From Alicycliphilus denitrificans K601 (GTDB lineage: Bacteria; Pseudomonadota; Gammaproteobacteria; Burkholderiales; Burkholderiaceae_C): a stretch of DNA of 64,000 bases. Location: the NCBI RefSeq assembly GCF_000204645.1, contig NC_015422.1, positions 3,613,001 to 3,677,000 on the forward strand. Reading direction: 5' to 3'. Under the pieces are notes generated by a model. The model was given only the letters and a program-made list of their open reading frames with translations. It searched no databases and was not told the origin of the DNA. Below are positions 7,549-17,913 of this stretch, piece after piece. The stretch's first letter is position 1. Every line of letters starts with the position of its first letter. A program made the translations under genes and the position numbers.

Positions 7549-9564
7549 ATGAGTCACAGCCACACATCCCAGCCCCACGCCCATTCCCCCGGCCCCGGCG
7601 TGGCGGCCGCCCTGCCGTCCCTGGATGCGCCCGCCGGCTGCAGCGGCTGCGCCTGCGGCCACGGCGCGCAGGCCGACGACGGGCACGACCACGGCGCGCT
7701 GCCCGGCTGGCCGCGCATCGCCGCGGCCCTGGCCCTGGCCGCCGGCGCGGAAGGCGCGCACTGGCTGCAGCAGGACATGGCCGGCATGGCGCTGGCCGTG
7801 GCGGCCGTCGCGCTGGCCGGCTTGGGCGTGTACAAGAGCGGCCTGAAGGATCTGGCGCGGCTGCGCCTGGGCATCCACGCGCTCATGGCCGTGGCCGTGA
7901 CCGGAGCCTTCCTCATCGGCCAATGGCCCGAGGCCGCCATGGTCATGGCCCTGTACATGGCGGCCGAGCGCATCGAGGACGGCGCCATGGACCGCGCGCG
8001 CCACGCCATCCGCGGCCTGCTGCAGCTCGCGCCCCCGACAGCCGACGTGGTCCAGGCCGACGGGAGCACGCAGCGCCTGCCCGTGGCCCAGGTGCCGCTG
8101 GGTGCCACCGTGCGCATCGCGCCCGGCGCCCACGTGCCGCTGGACGGCACGGTCACGCACGGCAGCAGCGCCGTGAACCAGGCCCCCATCACCGGCGAAA
8201 GCCGACTGGCCGACAAGGCCGCGGGCGACCCGCTCTACGCCGGCAGCGTGAACCAGCACGGCGAGCTGCTGATGCAGGTGACCGCCGAGCCCGCCGGCAC
8301 GCTGCTCGCGCGCATCGTGCGCGCCGTGGAGCAGGCGCAGGCCGGCAAGGCGCCCATCCAGCGCTTCGTGGACCGCTTCGCCGCCGTGTACACGCCCATC
8401 GTGTTCGCGCTGGCCGTGCTGCTGGCGCTGCTGGCTCCGCCGCTCATGGGCTGGAGCTGGACCCAGGCCGTCTACCAGGCGCTGGCGCTGCTGGTCATCG
8501 CCTGCCCCTGCGCGCTGGTCATCTCCACGCCGGTCACGGTGGTCAGCGCGCTCACGGCGGCGGCGCGCCGCGGCATCCTCATCAAGGGCGGCGGCGTGCT
8601 GGAGTCGGCGCGCGGCCTGCGCGTCCTGGCGCTGGACAAGACCGGCACGCTGACCACGGGCAGCCCCACGCTGGTGCACTGGCAGGCCCTGGACGGCGCG
8701 GATGCAAGCGCCGCCGCGTCCGCGGCCTGGCAGTTGGCCAGCCGCTCCGAGCACCCCGTGTCGCGCGCCATCGCCGCCGGCCTGCCCGCGGCCGGGGCCA
8801 ACGGCGTGCAGCAGCTGCAGGCCCTGCCCGGGCTCGGCGTGCAGGCCGAGATCGGCGGCCGGCGCTGGCTGCTGGGCAACCTGCGCCTGATGCGAGAGCA
8901 GGGCCTGGTGGATGCCGCGCTGGAGGACACCCTGGCGCAGCACGAGCGACAGGGCCGCAGCGTGACCCTGCTGGCCGACGGCCAGGGCGTGCGCGCCCTG
9001 TTCGCCGTGGCCGACCCGCTGCGCGCCCAGGCGCGCCAGGCCATGGAGCAGCTGCGTGCGCTGGGCGTGCACCCGGTGGTGCTCAGCGGCGACAACCCCG
9101 CCACCGCCCAGGCCATCGCGGCCGAGGCCGGCGTCGAGGACGCGCGCGGCGGCCTGCTGCCGCAGGACAAGCTCGACGCGCTGGCCGCGCTGCAGCGCAG
9201 CCACGGCCCCACGGCCATGGCGGGCGACGGCATCAACGACGCCCCGGCCCTGGCCCAGGCCGACCTGGGCTTCGCCATGGGCGGCGCGCACAGCACGGGC
9301 ATGGCCATGGAGACGGCCGGCATCGTGCTGATGAATGACGACCTGCGCCGCATCCCCGACACCGTGCTCCTGGCGCGCCGCGCCCACCGCGTGCTGTGGC
9401 AGAACATCGCGCTGGCGCTGGGCATCAAGGCCGTGTTCTGCGTGCTCGCGCTGCTGGGCCAGGCAAGCATGTGGATGGCGGTGGCGGCCGACATGGGCGT
9501 GAGCCTGCTGGTGGTGGCCAACGGGCTGCGCCTGCGCCGCTGGCGGCACGCCGCAGAAAAATAG
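7549..9564 (+). CDS. Heavy-metal translocating P1B-type ATPase (Cd/Pb/Zn exporter)
   Basis: The 671-residue inner-membrane pump has all core motifs: TGES (about 214-217, actuator), CPC within IACPCALVIS (about 318, metal channel), DKTGTLT (about 363, phosphorylated Asp), SEHPVSRAI (nucleotide site) and GDGINDAPAL (about 558). The CPC motif with this HP context belongs to the ZntA/CadA/PbrA group. The N-terminus is short, with a His-rich stretch and a CSGCACGHG cluster in place of a full ferredoxin-like metal-binding domain. It is divergent from the MerR gene and controlled by the 19-bp-spacer promoter. The predicted transcript would begin at or next to ATG 7549, leaving almost no leader. Confidence 0.92.
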   Translation: MSHSHTSQPHAHSPGPGVAAALPSLDAPAGCSGCACGHGAQADDGHDHGALPGWPRIAAALALAAGAEGAHWLQQDMAGMALAVAAVALAGLGVYKSGLKDLARLRLGIHALMAVAVTGAFLIGQWPEAAMVMALYMAAERIEDGAMDRARHAIRGLLQLAPPTADVVQADGSTQRLPVAQVPLGATVRIAPGAHVPLDGTVTHGSSAVNQAPITGESRLADKAAGDPLYAGSVNQHGELLMQVTAEPAGTLLARIVRAVEQAQAGKAPIQRFVDRFAAVYTPIVFALAVLLALLAPPLMGWSWTQAVYQALALLVIACPCALVISTPVTVVSALTAAARRGILIKGGGVLESARGLRVLALDKTGTLTTGSPTLVHWQALDGADASAAASAAWQLASRSEHPVSRAIAAGLPAAGANGVQQLQALPGLGVQAEIGGRRWLLGNLRLMREQGLVDAALEDTLAQHERQGRSVTLLADGQGVRALFAVADPLRAQARQAMEQLRALGVHPVVLSGDNPATAQAIAAEAGVEDARGGLLPQDKLDALAALQRSHGPTAMAGDGINDAPALAQADLGFAMGGAHSTGMAMETAGIVLMNDDLRRIPDTVLLARRAHRVLWQNIALALGIKAVFCVLALLGQASMWMAVAADMGVSLLVVANGLRLRRWRHAAEK

Positions 9565-9605
9565 GCCAAAACGGCCCGCAGCGCCCGCCCGGCAAGCGCA
9601 AGCCA
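9556..9605 (-). repeat. Dispersed AGCGCTTG-type repeat, copy 3 (divergent, inverted)
   Basis: GGCAAGCGC with GCAGCGCCC and AGGCCAAAA keep the order of the consensus on the minus strand, but the copy is eroded. It spans the stop codon of the ATPase gene. Confidence 0.4.
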
Positions 9606-9710
9606 CTCTCTTTTCGATAGTAGAGTCTTGCACTGCCTTGACGCAGCGCAAGGCGGGCAGCCCCTGGCCATGGCCCAATCCCGGCCCGCCGCCGCAGCCT
9701 CATCGCCACC

Positions 9711-10337
9711 ATGTCCGCCCCCGCACTTCCAGTCCCTGCCACCATGCTCGCCCACACGCGCACCGAAGACACCGTGGCCATCGCCACGGGCGTGACCCTG
9801 GTCTCGGTGGGCGTGGCCTTCGTCGCCAGCGCGGGCCTGCTCACAGGCGGCATCACCGGCCTGGCCTTCGTGCTGCACTACGCCACGGGCATAGGTCTGG
9901 GCAAGCTGTTCTTCGTGCTCAACCTGCCCTTCTACTGGCTGGCGCTGCGCAAGCTGGGGCTGGCGTTCACGCTCAAGACCTTCGTGGCGGTGCTGCTGCT
10001 GTCGGCCCTGACCGAGCTGCAGTCGCGGCTGTTGCAGATCACCCAGCCGCAGCCGCTGTACGCCGCCGTCACGGGCGGGCTCATCATGGGCATAGGCTTC
10101 CTGGTACTGTTCCGTCACCGCTGCAGCCTGGGCGGCCTGGGAATACTGGCGCTGTACCTGCAGGACCGCTTCGGCTGGCGCGCCGGCAAGGTGCAGATGG
10201 CCGTGGACTGCTGCATCCTGCTGGCGGCCCTGGCCACGGTGGAGCCGATGCGCGTGCTGTGGTCGGTGATCGGCGCCGTGGCGCTGAACCTCGTGCTGGC
10301 CATGAACCACCGGCCCGGGCGCTACATCGGGGCCTGA
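9711..10337 (+). CDS. YitT-family inner membrane protein
   Basis: The 208-residue protein has about five hydrophobic segments. The start of the conserved domain (GVTLVSVGVAFVASAGLLTGGITGLAFVLHY) carries the GLLTGGITG glycine motif of the YitT/DUF161 family, and the segment after it (FFVLNLPFYWLALRKLG) also fits. A C-terminal part such as the DUF2179 domain of longer relatives is lacking. The family is of unknown transport function. The start ATG 9711 lies 147 bp past the ATPase stop; an in-frame ATG 33 bp downstream is possible. No regulatory signal was recognised. Confidence 0.85.
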   Translation: MSAPALPVPATMLAHTRTEDTVAIATGVTLVSVGVAFVASAGLLTGGITGLAFVLHYATGIGLGKLFFVLNLPFYWLALRKLGLAFTLKTFVAVLLLSALTELQSRLLQITQPQPLYAAVTGGLIMGIGFLVLFRHRCSLGGLGILALYLQDRFGWRAGKVQMAVDCCILLAALATVEPMRVLWSVIGAVALNLVLAMNHRPGRYIGA

Positions 10338-10354
10338 CCGCTATCATCGGCTCC

Positions 10355-10702
10355 ATGCGCCGCTGCACATCCATCTTCCTGGCCATCCTGCTGGTCCTGC
10401 GGGTCCTGCTGGGCGACGCCATGGCCATGGGCGTGGCGCCGCAGCCCGCGCCGCACATGGCGGCGGACATGGCCCACGCCGCCAGCCATGGCGCGCACAG
10501 CGGGCAGGACTGCTGCAGCCCCGGCGAGCATGCCCAGCACCAGGCCGACTGCACGGCCTGCGGGGCCTGCCATTCGGCGCCGGGGATCCTGGCGTGGATG
10601 CCGGCGCCTCCAGCCGCGCCGGGCGGCGCCCCGCTCCCGCAGCGCGATGCGCGCTTTGCCAGCGCCCCGGCCGCGCAGGCCATCAAGCCGCCCATCGCCT
10701 GA
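10355..10702 (+). CDS. Secreted His/Cys/Met-rich protein (DUF2946-like)
   Basis: A 115-residue protein with an N-terminal hydrophobic export segment (IFLAILLVLRVLLGDAMAMG). Its mature part is dense in metal ligands: repeated HMAADMAHAASHGAHS, then CC in QDCCSPGEH and the pair CTACGACH. This composition is typical of small envelope proteins beside copper genes. It starts 17 bp after yitT and sits 100 bp ahead of a cupredoxin and a DUF411 protein, so a copper-handling role is inferred. No enzyme motif is seen. Confidence 0.65.
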   Translation: MRRCTSIFLAILLVLRVLLGDAMAMGVAPQPAPHMAADMAHAASHGAHSGQDCCSPGEHAQHQADCTACGACHSAPGILAWMPAPPAAPGGAPLPQRDARFASAPAAQAIKPPIA

Positions 10703-10802
10703 GCCTTGACACCCAAGGTGCGTCTGCCGCAGGACGCACGCCCCCGGCCGGCGCGCGCCATGGCGCCGCGGCCATGCGCCTCAACCCATTCAAGAATTCC
10801 GC

Positions 10803-11288
10803 ATGAAGACCATCAAATTCATAGCTGCTTGCGCTTTACTGGTAAGCACAAGCCACGTTTTTTCCCATGAAAACGCCAGCCATGGCAGCCACGCCGCCCC
10901 CGCGCCGCAGCAGCAGGCCTGGGGCATTGCGGGCCAGGCCCGCGAGGCCACGCGCACCATCACGCTGCGCATGACGGACGACATGCGCTTCACCCCCGCG
11001 CAATTCAAGGCCAGGGTCGGCGAGACGGTGCGCCTGCGCGTGGAGAACAAGGGCAAGGTGCTGCACGAGGTGGTGCTGGGCACGCAGGCCAGCCTGGCCG
11101 AGCATGCCGCCATGATGCGCGAGCACCCCGGCATGGCGCATTCCGAGGCGCACATGGCCCACGTGGCGCCGGGCGGCGCGCAGGACCTCGTCTGGCGCTT
11201 CAACCGCGCCGGCAGCTTCGACTTCGCCTGCCTGGTCGCCGGCCACTACGAAGCCGGCATGCGCGGCACCTTCACCGTCACGCCTTGA
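10803..11288 (+). CDS. Periplasmic cupredoxin (CopI-like copper-resistance protein)
   Basis: The 161-residue precursor has a signal peptide (residues 1-21, ending HVFS-H). A His-rich N-terminal stretch with SHENASHGSHAAP follows, then a cupredoxin fold. Type 1 copper ligands are visible: His in KVLHEVVLG, then Cys in FDFACLVAGHYEAGM with the following His and Met. A Met/His-rich loop (EHAAMMREHPGMAHSEAHMAH) lies between. This layout is like CopI-type cupredoxins, which protect against copper in the periplasm. Unusually, the signal peptide codons overlap a copy of the dispersed ATAGCTGC repeat. It is part of a three-gene secreted copper set with the flanking genes. Confidence 0.82.
   Translation: MKTIKFIAACALLVSTSHVFSHENASHGSHAAPAPQQQAWGIAGQAREATRTITLRMTDDMRFTPAQFKARVGETVRLRVENKGKVLHEVVLGTQASLAEHAAMMREHPGMAHSEAHMAHVAPGGAQDLVWRFNRAGSFDFACLVAGHYEAGMRGTFTVTP
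10821..10846 (+). repeat. Dispersed repeat copy embedded in the cupredoxin signal peptide
   Basis: ATAGCTGCTTGCGCTTTAC then TGGTAAGC matches the core of the repeat family seen at 585 and 24767. It lies inside codons 7-15 of the cupredoxin gene and encodes the hydrophobic core IAACALLVS. Confidence 0.5.
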
Positions 11289-11314
11289 CCCCCCTTTTGT
11301 CTGGAGACCGCACC

Positions 11315-11794
11315 ATGCACGATACCAACCGCCGCCAATGGCTGACGGCCATCGCCGCCGCAGCCGCCTGCACCGCCCTGCCCGCTATCGCCAGCAACGC
11401 CACGGCCGTCGAGGTCTGGAAGGACCCCAGCTGCGGCTGCTGCCAGGACTGGATAGACCACATGCAGGCCAACGGCTTCGCCGTCACCACACACGAGAGC
11501 GGCAACGCCGCCGTGCGCGCCAGGCTGGGCCTGCCCCAGCGCCTGGGCTCATGCCACACGGCTCTCGTGGGCGGCTACCTGCTGGAGGGCCACGTGCCCG
11601 CCGCCGACGTGCGCAAGCTGCTCAAGGAAAAGCCCAAGGCCCTGGGCCTGGCCGTGCCCGGCATGCCCGTGGGCAGCCCCGGCATGGACGGCCCCGCCTA
11701 CAACGGCCGCAAGGACCCCTATGACGTGCTGCTGGTGACCAAGAACCTCATGAACAGCGACGTGTCCACGCGCGTGTTCACCAGCTACCGCTGA
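11315..11794 (+). CDS. DUF411 metal-binding protein, exported
   Basis: The 159-residue protein begins with a twin-arginine-like motif (NRRQWLTA) and an Ala-rich export segment. The DUF411 domain follows, with its signature VEVWKDPSCGCCQDWIDHMQANGF, which has a Cys-x-Cys-Cys thioredoxin-like metal site, then GLPQRLGSCHTALVGGYLLEGHVPA. DUF411 proteins accompany copper resistance genes in proteobacteria. The start ATG 11315 is preceded by GGAG at a 9-bp spacing. It follows the cupredoxin by 26 bp and is surely co-transcribed. A metal chaperone or sequestering role is inferred. Confidence 0.85.
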   Translation: MHDTNRRQWLTAIAAAAACTALPAIASNATAVEVWKDPSCGCCQDWIDHMQANGFAVTTHESGNAAVRARLGLPQRLGSCHTALVGGYLLEGHVPAADVRKLLKEKPKALGLAVPGMPVGSPGMDGPAYNGRKDPYDVLLVTKNLMNSDVSTRVFTSYR

Positions 11795-11832
11795 TGCGGC
11801 GGGGCCGGGCCGGGGCTCCATAATCGGCGCCC

Positions 11833-12846
11833 ATGCAAGCCCTCTCCCCGCACGGCGCCAGCGGCGCCATCACCGACGTGGCCGGCATCATGGTCGGCCA
11901 CCACAGCGACACCCGCCGCCCCACGGGCTGCTCCGTGGTCATCGCCCCGGGCGGCGCCGTGGCGGGCGTGGACGTGCGCGGCGCGGCGCCCGGCACGCGC
12001 GAGACCGACCTGCTCGCGCCCGGCAACCTGGTGCAGCAGGTGCATGCCGTCATGCTCGCGGGCGGCAGCGCCTGGGGCCTGGACGCAGCCAGCGGCGCCG
12101 TGCGCTGGCTGGAGGAGCAAGGCATAGGCCTGGACGTGGGCGTGGGCCGCCTGCCGCTGGTGCCCGCAGCCGTGCTGTTCGACCTCCACGTGGGCGACAT
12201 GAGGATCCGCCCCGACGCCGCGGCAGGCTACGCCGCCTGCGCCGCCGCCAGCGGCCGCCCCCCCGCCGAGGGCAACGTGGGCGCGGGCAGCGGCGCCGTG
12301 GTCGGCAAGACCTTCGGCATGCAGCACGCCATGAAGGGCGGCGTGGGCACGGCCTCGGTCACCGTGGACGGCGTGACGGTGGGCGCGCTCATCGCCTGCA
12401 ACGCCGTGGGCGACGTGGTGGACCCCGACACCGGCCTGCCCCTGGCCGGCGCGCGCACCGCAGATGGCAGCGCCCTGCGCGACGCGCGGCGCGCCCTGCT
12501 GCGCGGCGAGCCGCCGCACCAGCTGCTGGCGGGCAGCAACACCACCATAGGCGTGATCGCCACCGACGCGCAGCTCACCAAGGTGCAGGCCCAGCGCCTG
12601 GCCGTGGCCGGGCACGACGGCCTGGCGCGCGCCATCAACCCCGTGCACACCATGAGCGACGGCGACACGCTGTTCGCCCTGGCCACGGGCCACGCACCGC
12701 GCCACCCCGGCATGCTGGTGCTGGCCACCATGGCGGCCGAGGCCGTGGCCCGCGCCACGGTGCGCGCCGTGCTGGCCGCGCGCACGCTGGCCACTCCCGA
12801 AGGTCTGGTGCTGCCCAGCCACGCCGAGCTGGCCGCGCGCGGATAG
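11833..12846 (+). CDS. P1/S58-family peptidase (DmpA/BapA-like aminopeptidase)
   Basis: The 337-residue product fits the DmpA/NylC family of self-cleaving N-terminal nucleophile hydrolases: an opening ITDVAGIMVGHHSD, the GGSAWGLDAASGAVRWLEE segment, GNVGAGSGAVVGK, and the late region LIACNAVGDVV. These enzymes release N-terminal amino acids or hydrolyse unusual peptides and amide oligomers. The expected catalytic Ser/Thr after autocleavage is not clearly seen in my reading, so activity is open. It lies 38 bp behind the DUF411 gene but looks functionally separate. Confidence 0.78.
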   Translation: MQALSPHGASGAITDVAGIMVGHHSDTRRPTGCSVVIAPGGAVAGVDVRGAAPGTRETDLLAPGNLVQQVHAVMLAGGSAWGLDAASGAVRWLEEQGIGLDVGVGRLPLVPAAVLFDLHVGDMRIRPDAAAGYAACAAASGRPPAEGNVGAGSGAVVGKTFGMQHAMKGGVGTASVTVDGVTVGALIACNAVGDVVDPDTGLPLAGARTADGSALRDARRALLRGEPPHQLLAGSNTTIGVIATDAQLTKVQAQRLAVAGHDGLARAINPVHTMSDGDTLFALATGHAPRHPGMLVLATMAAEAVARATVRAVLAARTLATPEGLVLPSHAELAARG

Positions 12847-12852
12847 GCCATC

Positions 12853-14184
12853 ATGGAACGGCTGCCACGCCGCCTGCGCACGCTGCTGCTGTCGCTGCGC
12901 GACCTGCTGCTCTCCGCCGGGCCGCTGGCCGTGTTGGGCGTGGGCCTGGTGGTGCTGGCCTTCCAGTGGCTCAAGCCCACGCCGCCGCACCAAGTGACGC
13001 TGGCGACCGGCCCCGCGCAAAGCGCCTACGAGGCCTTCGGCAAGCGCTACCAGGAAGCCCTGGCGGCCAATGGCATCGAGGTGAGGCTGCTGCCCAGCGA
13101 CGGCTCCTCGGCCAACCTGCAGCTGCTGCGCAGCGGCCAGGCGGACCTGGCCTTCGTGCAGGGCGGCACGGGCGAGCTGCGCCCCGGGGACGGCGACGAA
13201 CTGGTCTCGCTGGGCAGCCTGTTCGTCGAGCCGGTCTGGCTGTTCTACCGCGGCGACGCGGCGCGGCGCGCCCACGGCACGGCGAGGCTGGACGGCCTGC
13301 ACCAGCTGCGCGGCATGCGCGTGAACGTGGGCTCGCCCGGCAGCGGCGTGCCCACGCTCATGGAGCGGCTGCTGGCCGCCAACCACGTGCCGCCCGCGGA
13401 CCTCGCGCTCACGCAGCTGGAGCAGACGCCCGCCACGGTGGAATTCCTCGCCGGCCGGCTGGACGCGCTGGTGTTCGCCTCGGCACCCGAGTCGCTCATG
13501 GTGCAGATGCTGCTGCAGACGCCCGGCGTGCAGCTCATGGGCTTCGCGCAGAACGAGGCCTACGGCCGGCGCTTTCCCTTCCTCACGCCCGTGACGCTTC
13601 CGCGCGGCGTGGTGGACCTGGCGGCCAACGTGCCGCCGCGCGACGTGCGGCTGGTGGCCTCCACCACCTCGCTGCTGGCGCGCGAGGGCACGCACCCGGC
13701 GCTGCTGCAGCTCTTCGCGCAGGCGGCGCAGACCATCCACGGCGGCGCGGGCTGGTTCAACCGCGCGCGCGAGTTCCCGAGCACGCGCCACGCGGAGCTG
13801 CCGATCGCCAAGGAGGGCGAGCGCGCCATCAACGAGCCCACGCCGCTGCTGCAGCGCTACCTGCCGTTCTGGATCGCCAACCTCGTCGAGCGCATGTGGC
13901 TGGTGCTGGGCATCCTGATCGCCGTGATGCTGCCGCTGTCGCGCGTGGTGCCGCCGCTGTACCAGTTCCGCGTGCGCTCGCGCGTGTTCCGCTGGTACGG
14001 GCACCTGCGCGAGATCGAGGACGACATGGAGGCCGGCCGCGCCGCGCCCGAGGAGCTGCGCCAGCGGCTCGCCCGCCTGGAGGCGCAGGTCGAGAAGGTG
14101 AGCGTGCCGCTGTCCTACGCCGACGAGCTGTACGCACTGCGCAACCACATACAGCTTGTGCAAAGGCGCGTGCCCGGCGCCTGA
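12853..14184 (+). CDS. TAXI-family TRAP-type solute receptor with membrane anchors
   Basis: The N-terminal membrane helix (residues about 20-40, GPLAVLGVGLVVLAFQWL) is followed by a TAXI receptor domain: VTLATGPAQSAYEAFGKRY, LLPSDGSSANLQLLRSGQADLAFVQGG, and a central GMRVNVGSPGSGVPTLMERLL. Near residues 345-365 a second helix (MWLVLGILIAVMLPLS) leads into a cytoplasmic helical tail of about 70 residues. Ordinary TAXI receptors are free periplasmic proteins, so this double-anchored form may act as a sensor. No TRAP membrane subunits lie nearby. It starts 6 bp after the P1 peptidase stop. Confidence 0.82.
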   Translation: MERLPRRLRTLLLSLRDLLLSAGPLAVLGVGLVVLAFQWLKPTPPHQVTLATGPAQSAYEAFGKRYQEALAANGIEVRLLPSDGSSANLQLLRSGQADLAFVQGGTGELRPGDGDELVSLGSLFVEPVWLFYRGDAARRAHGTARLDGLHQLRGMRVNVGSPGSGVPTLMERLLAANHVPPADLALTQLEQTPATVEFLAGRLDALVFASAPESLMVQMLLQTPGVQLMGFAQNEAYGRRFPFLTPVTLPRGVVDLAANVPPRDVRLVASTTSLLAREGTHPALLQLFAQAAQTIHGGAGWFNRAREFPSTRHAELPIAKEGERAINEPTPLLQRYLPFWIANLVERMWLVLGILIAVMLPLSRVVPPLYQFRVRSRVFRWYGHLREIEDDMEAGRAAPEELRQRLARLEAQVEKVSVPLSYADELYALRNHIQLVQRRVPGA

Positions 14185-14187
14185 CCG

Positions 14188-15849
<1,662 letters not shown>

Positions 15850-16037
15850 GGATTCTTCAAAAAAATGAGCAAAGGAAGGCGCCCGGAAAACGGCGCGCAA
15901 ACATGAATTATCGGCGCATGCGACAATAGCGACCGCCATGGGCTCCAGTTGCCCAGGGCATCAGCCTAGACAAGCTGGGGACGAAGGAAGCAAATCCTGG
16001 CTCCCGCTCTCGAAATCATCAGCCGTCAGAACTGGCT

Positions 16038-16093
16038 CGGCGACCCGTAAAGTCGCCGGCGACAGGCCGATACCCAGCGCCCCGGTTGGGCGC
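16038..16093 (+). promoter_or_regulatory. Two stable hairpins in the 5' leader of rhlE
   Basis: Hairpin 1 is CGGCGAC-N7-GTCGCCG (16038-16058, 7-bp perfect stem). Hairpin 2 is GCGCCC-N5-GGGCGC (16077-16093). Both precede the start codon (16107) without a visible Shine-Dalgarno sequence. RNA helicase genes are often controlled through structured leaders, so autoregulation or cold-response is an inference. Confidence 0.4.
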
Positions 16094-16106
16094 ATCCAAC
16101 TCACAC

Positions 16107-17813
16107 ATGACATTCGAAGAACTGAAGCTGGCGCCGGCCCTTTTGCAGGCCGTGCAAGAACAGGGTTACCAGAACCCGACCCCCATCCAGGCCCAGGCCA
16201 TTCCCGCCGTCCTCGCAGGCCATGACCTGCTCGCCGGCGCGCAGACCGGCACCGGCAAGACCGCGGCCTTCACCCTGCCCATGCTGCACCGCCTGGCCCA
16301 GGGCCAGGCCCCCACGAGCAGGTTCGGCGGCCGCGGCGTGCGCGCCCTGGTGCTCACCCCCACGCGCGAGCTCGCGGCGCAGGTCGAGGAATCCGTGCGC
16401 GCCTACGGCAAGCACCTGGACATCAAGTCCACCGTGATCTTCGGCGGCGTGGGCATGAACCCGCAGATCGAGCGCATCAAGCGCGGCGTGGACGTGCTCG
16501 TGGCCACGCCCGGGCGCCTGCTGGATTTGCAGCAGCAGGGCTTCATGGACCTGTCCCAGGTCGAGATCCTGGTGCTCGACGAAGCCGACCGCATGCTCGA
16601 CATGGGCTTCATCCACGACGTGAAGAAGGTGCTGGCGCTGCTGCCCAAGGCCAAGCAGAGCCTGCTGTTCTCGGCCACCTTCAGCGACGAGATCCGCGAA
16701 CTGGCCGCGGGCCTGCTGAACGACCCGCAAAGCATCCAGGTCACGCCGCGCAACACCACGGTGCAGCGCATCAGCCAGGTCATCCACCCCGTGGGCCGGG
16801 GCAAGAAGAAGCAGGTGCTGCTGCACATCATCCAGCAGCACGACTGGAGCCAGGTGCTGGTGTTCACGCGCACCAAGTTCGGCGCCAACAACGTCGCCGA
16901 ATACCTGACCAAGCACGGCGTGCAGGCCATGGCGCTGCACGGCAACAAGAGCCAGAGCGCCCGCACGCAGGCCCTGGAAGGCTTCAAGAGCGGCCAGATC
17001 CGTGCCCTGGTGGCCACGGACATCGCGGCGCGCGGCATCGACATCGACGACCTGCCGCATGTCGTGAACTACGAGATCCCCAACGTGCCCGAGGACTACG
17101 TGCACCGCATCGGCCGCACCGGCCGCGCCGGCAAGGAAGGCCAGGCCGTGAGCCTGGTCTGCATGGACGAGGAAGGCTTCATGATGGAGATCGAGCGCTT
17201 CACCAAGCAGGAGATCCCCGTGCAGGTCATCGAGGGCTTCGGCCCCGACGAGGGCGAGAAGGCCGAACCCATCGCCATGGGCCGCCAGACCATCTGGGGC
17301 GGCGCCGGCAAGCCGCCGAGCCGCGAAGTCATGCAGGCGGCCGCCAAGGCGGCGCGCCAGGAGATGATGGACCGCATCCGCACCAACAAGGCCACCCAGG
17401 GCACGCCGCGCGGCGGCCGTCAGGGCGGCGGCCAGGGTGAAGGCCAGCGCGCGGCCCAGGGCCAGGGCGGCGGCGGCGCAGGCCGTGGCGGCAACGGCGG
17501 CCGGCCGGCCGGCCGCGGCCAGCAGCAGCCCCGCAACGCCGGCGAAGGGCGCCGCGGCGGCGGCAATGTCGGTGGCGGCGGCAACCGCCGTTTCGACGAC
17601 AGCCAGCCGCGCAGCGAGAACGCCCACCTGGGCACCCAGCTCGCGCACGTGAACCTGGGCCCGCGCCACGGCGGCAACCGCACCAGCCAGCCCGACCCCA
17701 TGCGCACCAGCGTCGACAGCATGGCCGACCGCGGGCGCCGCGGGGGCTTTCGCAGCGGCGGTGGTGGCGGCGGTGGCGGGCGCGGCCCGCGCGGCGGCGG
17801 CTTCGGCCGCTGA
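16107..17813 (+). CDS. rhlE: DEAD-box ATP-dependent RNA helicase (RhlE-like)
   Basis: The 568-residue protein has the Q motif (TPIQAQAIP), Walker A AQTGTGKT (residues 45-52), PTRELAAQ, Walker [19 protein letters not shown] and the terminal [10 protein letters not shown]. After residue about 390 the tail is Gly/Arg/Gln-rich with many RGG-like pieces, an RNA-binding extension that ends [13 protein letters not shown]. Such helicases unwind short RNA duplexes in ribosome assembly and RNA decay. No good ribosome-binding site precedes ATG 16107; TTG 16086 would fall in a hairpin. A terminator follows directly. Confidence 0.95.
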   Translation: MTFEELKLAPALLQAVQEQGYQNPTPIQAQAIPAVLAGHDLLAGAQTGTGKTAAFTLPMLHRLAQGQAPTSRFGGRGVRALVLTPTRELAAQVEESVRAYGKHLDIKSTVIFGGVGMNPQIERIKRGVDVLVATPGRLLDLQQQGFMDLSQVEILVLDEADRMLDMGFIHDVKKVLALLPKAKQSLLFSATFSDEIRELAAGLLNDPQSIQVTPRNTTVQRISQVIHPVGRGKKKQVLLHIIQQHDWSQVLVFTRTKFGANNVAEYLTKHGVQAMALHGNKSQSARTQALEGFKSGQIRALVATDIAARGIDIDDLPHVVNYEIPNVPEDYVHRIGRTGRAGKEGQAVSLVCMDEEGFMMEIERFTKQEIPVQVIEGFGPDEGEKAEPIAMGRQTIWGGAGKPPSREVMQAAAKAARQEMMDRIRTNKATQGTPRGGRQGGGQGEGQRAAQGQGGGGAGRGGNGGRPAGRGQQQPRNAGEGRRGGGNVGGGGNRRFDDSQPRSENAHLGTQLAHVNLGPRHGGNRTSQPDPMRTSVDSMADRGRRGGFRSGGGGGGGGRGPRGGGFGR

Positions 17814-17835
17814 CGGCATGGCGCACTGACGACGA

Positions 17836-17861
17836 GGCCCGGCAAATGCCGGGCCTTTTTG
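17836..17861 (+). terminator. Rho-independent terminator of rhlE
   Basis: The stem GGCCCGGC/GCCGGGCC (8 bp) with loop AAAT is followed by TTTTT. It lies 22 bp after the rhlE stop. Confidence 0.85.
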
Positions 17862-17913
17862 CTGGCCGCTGCGCCGGGTAACATCCACCAGCCCAAAGAC
17901 ACATCCAGCGATC

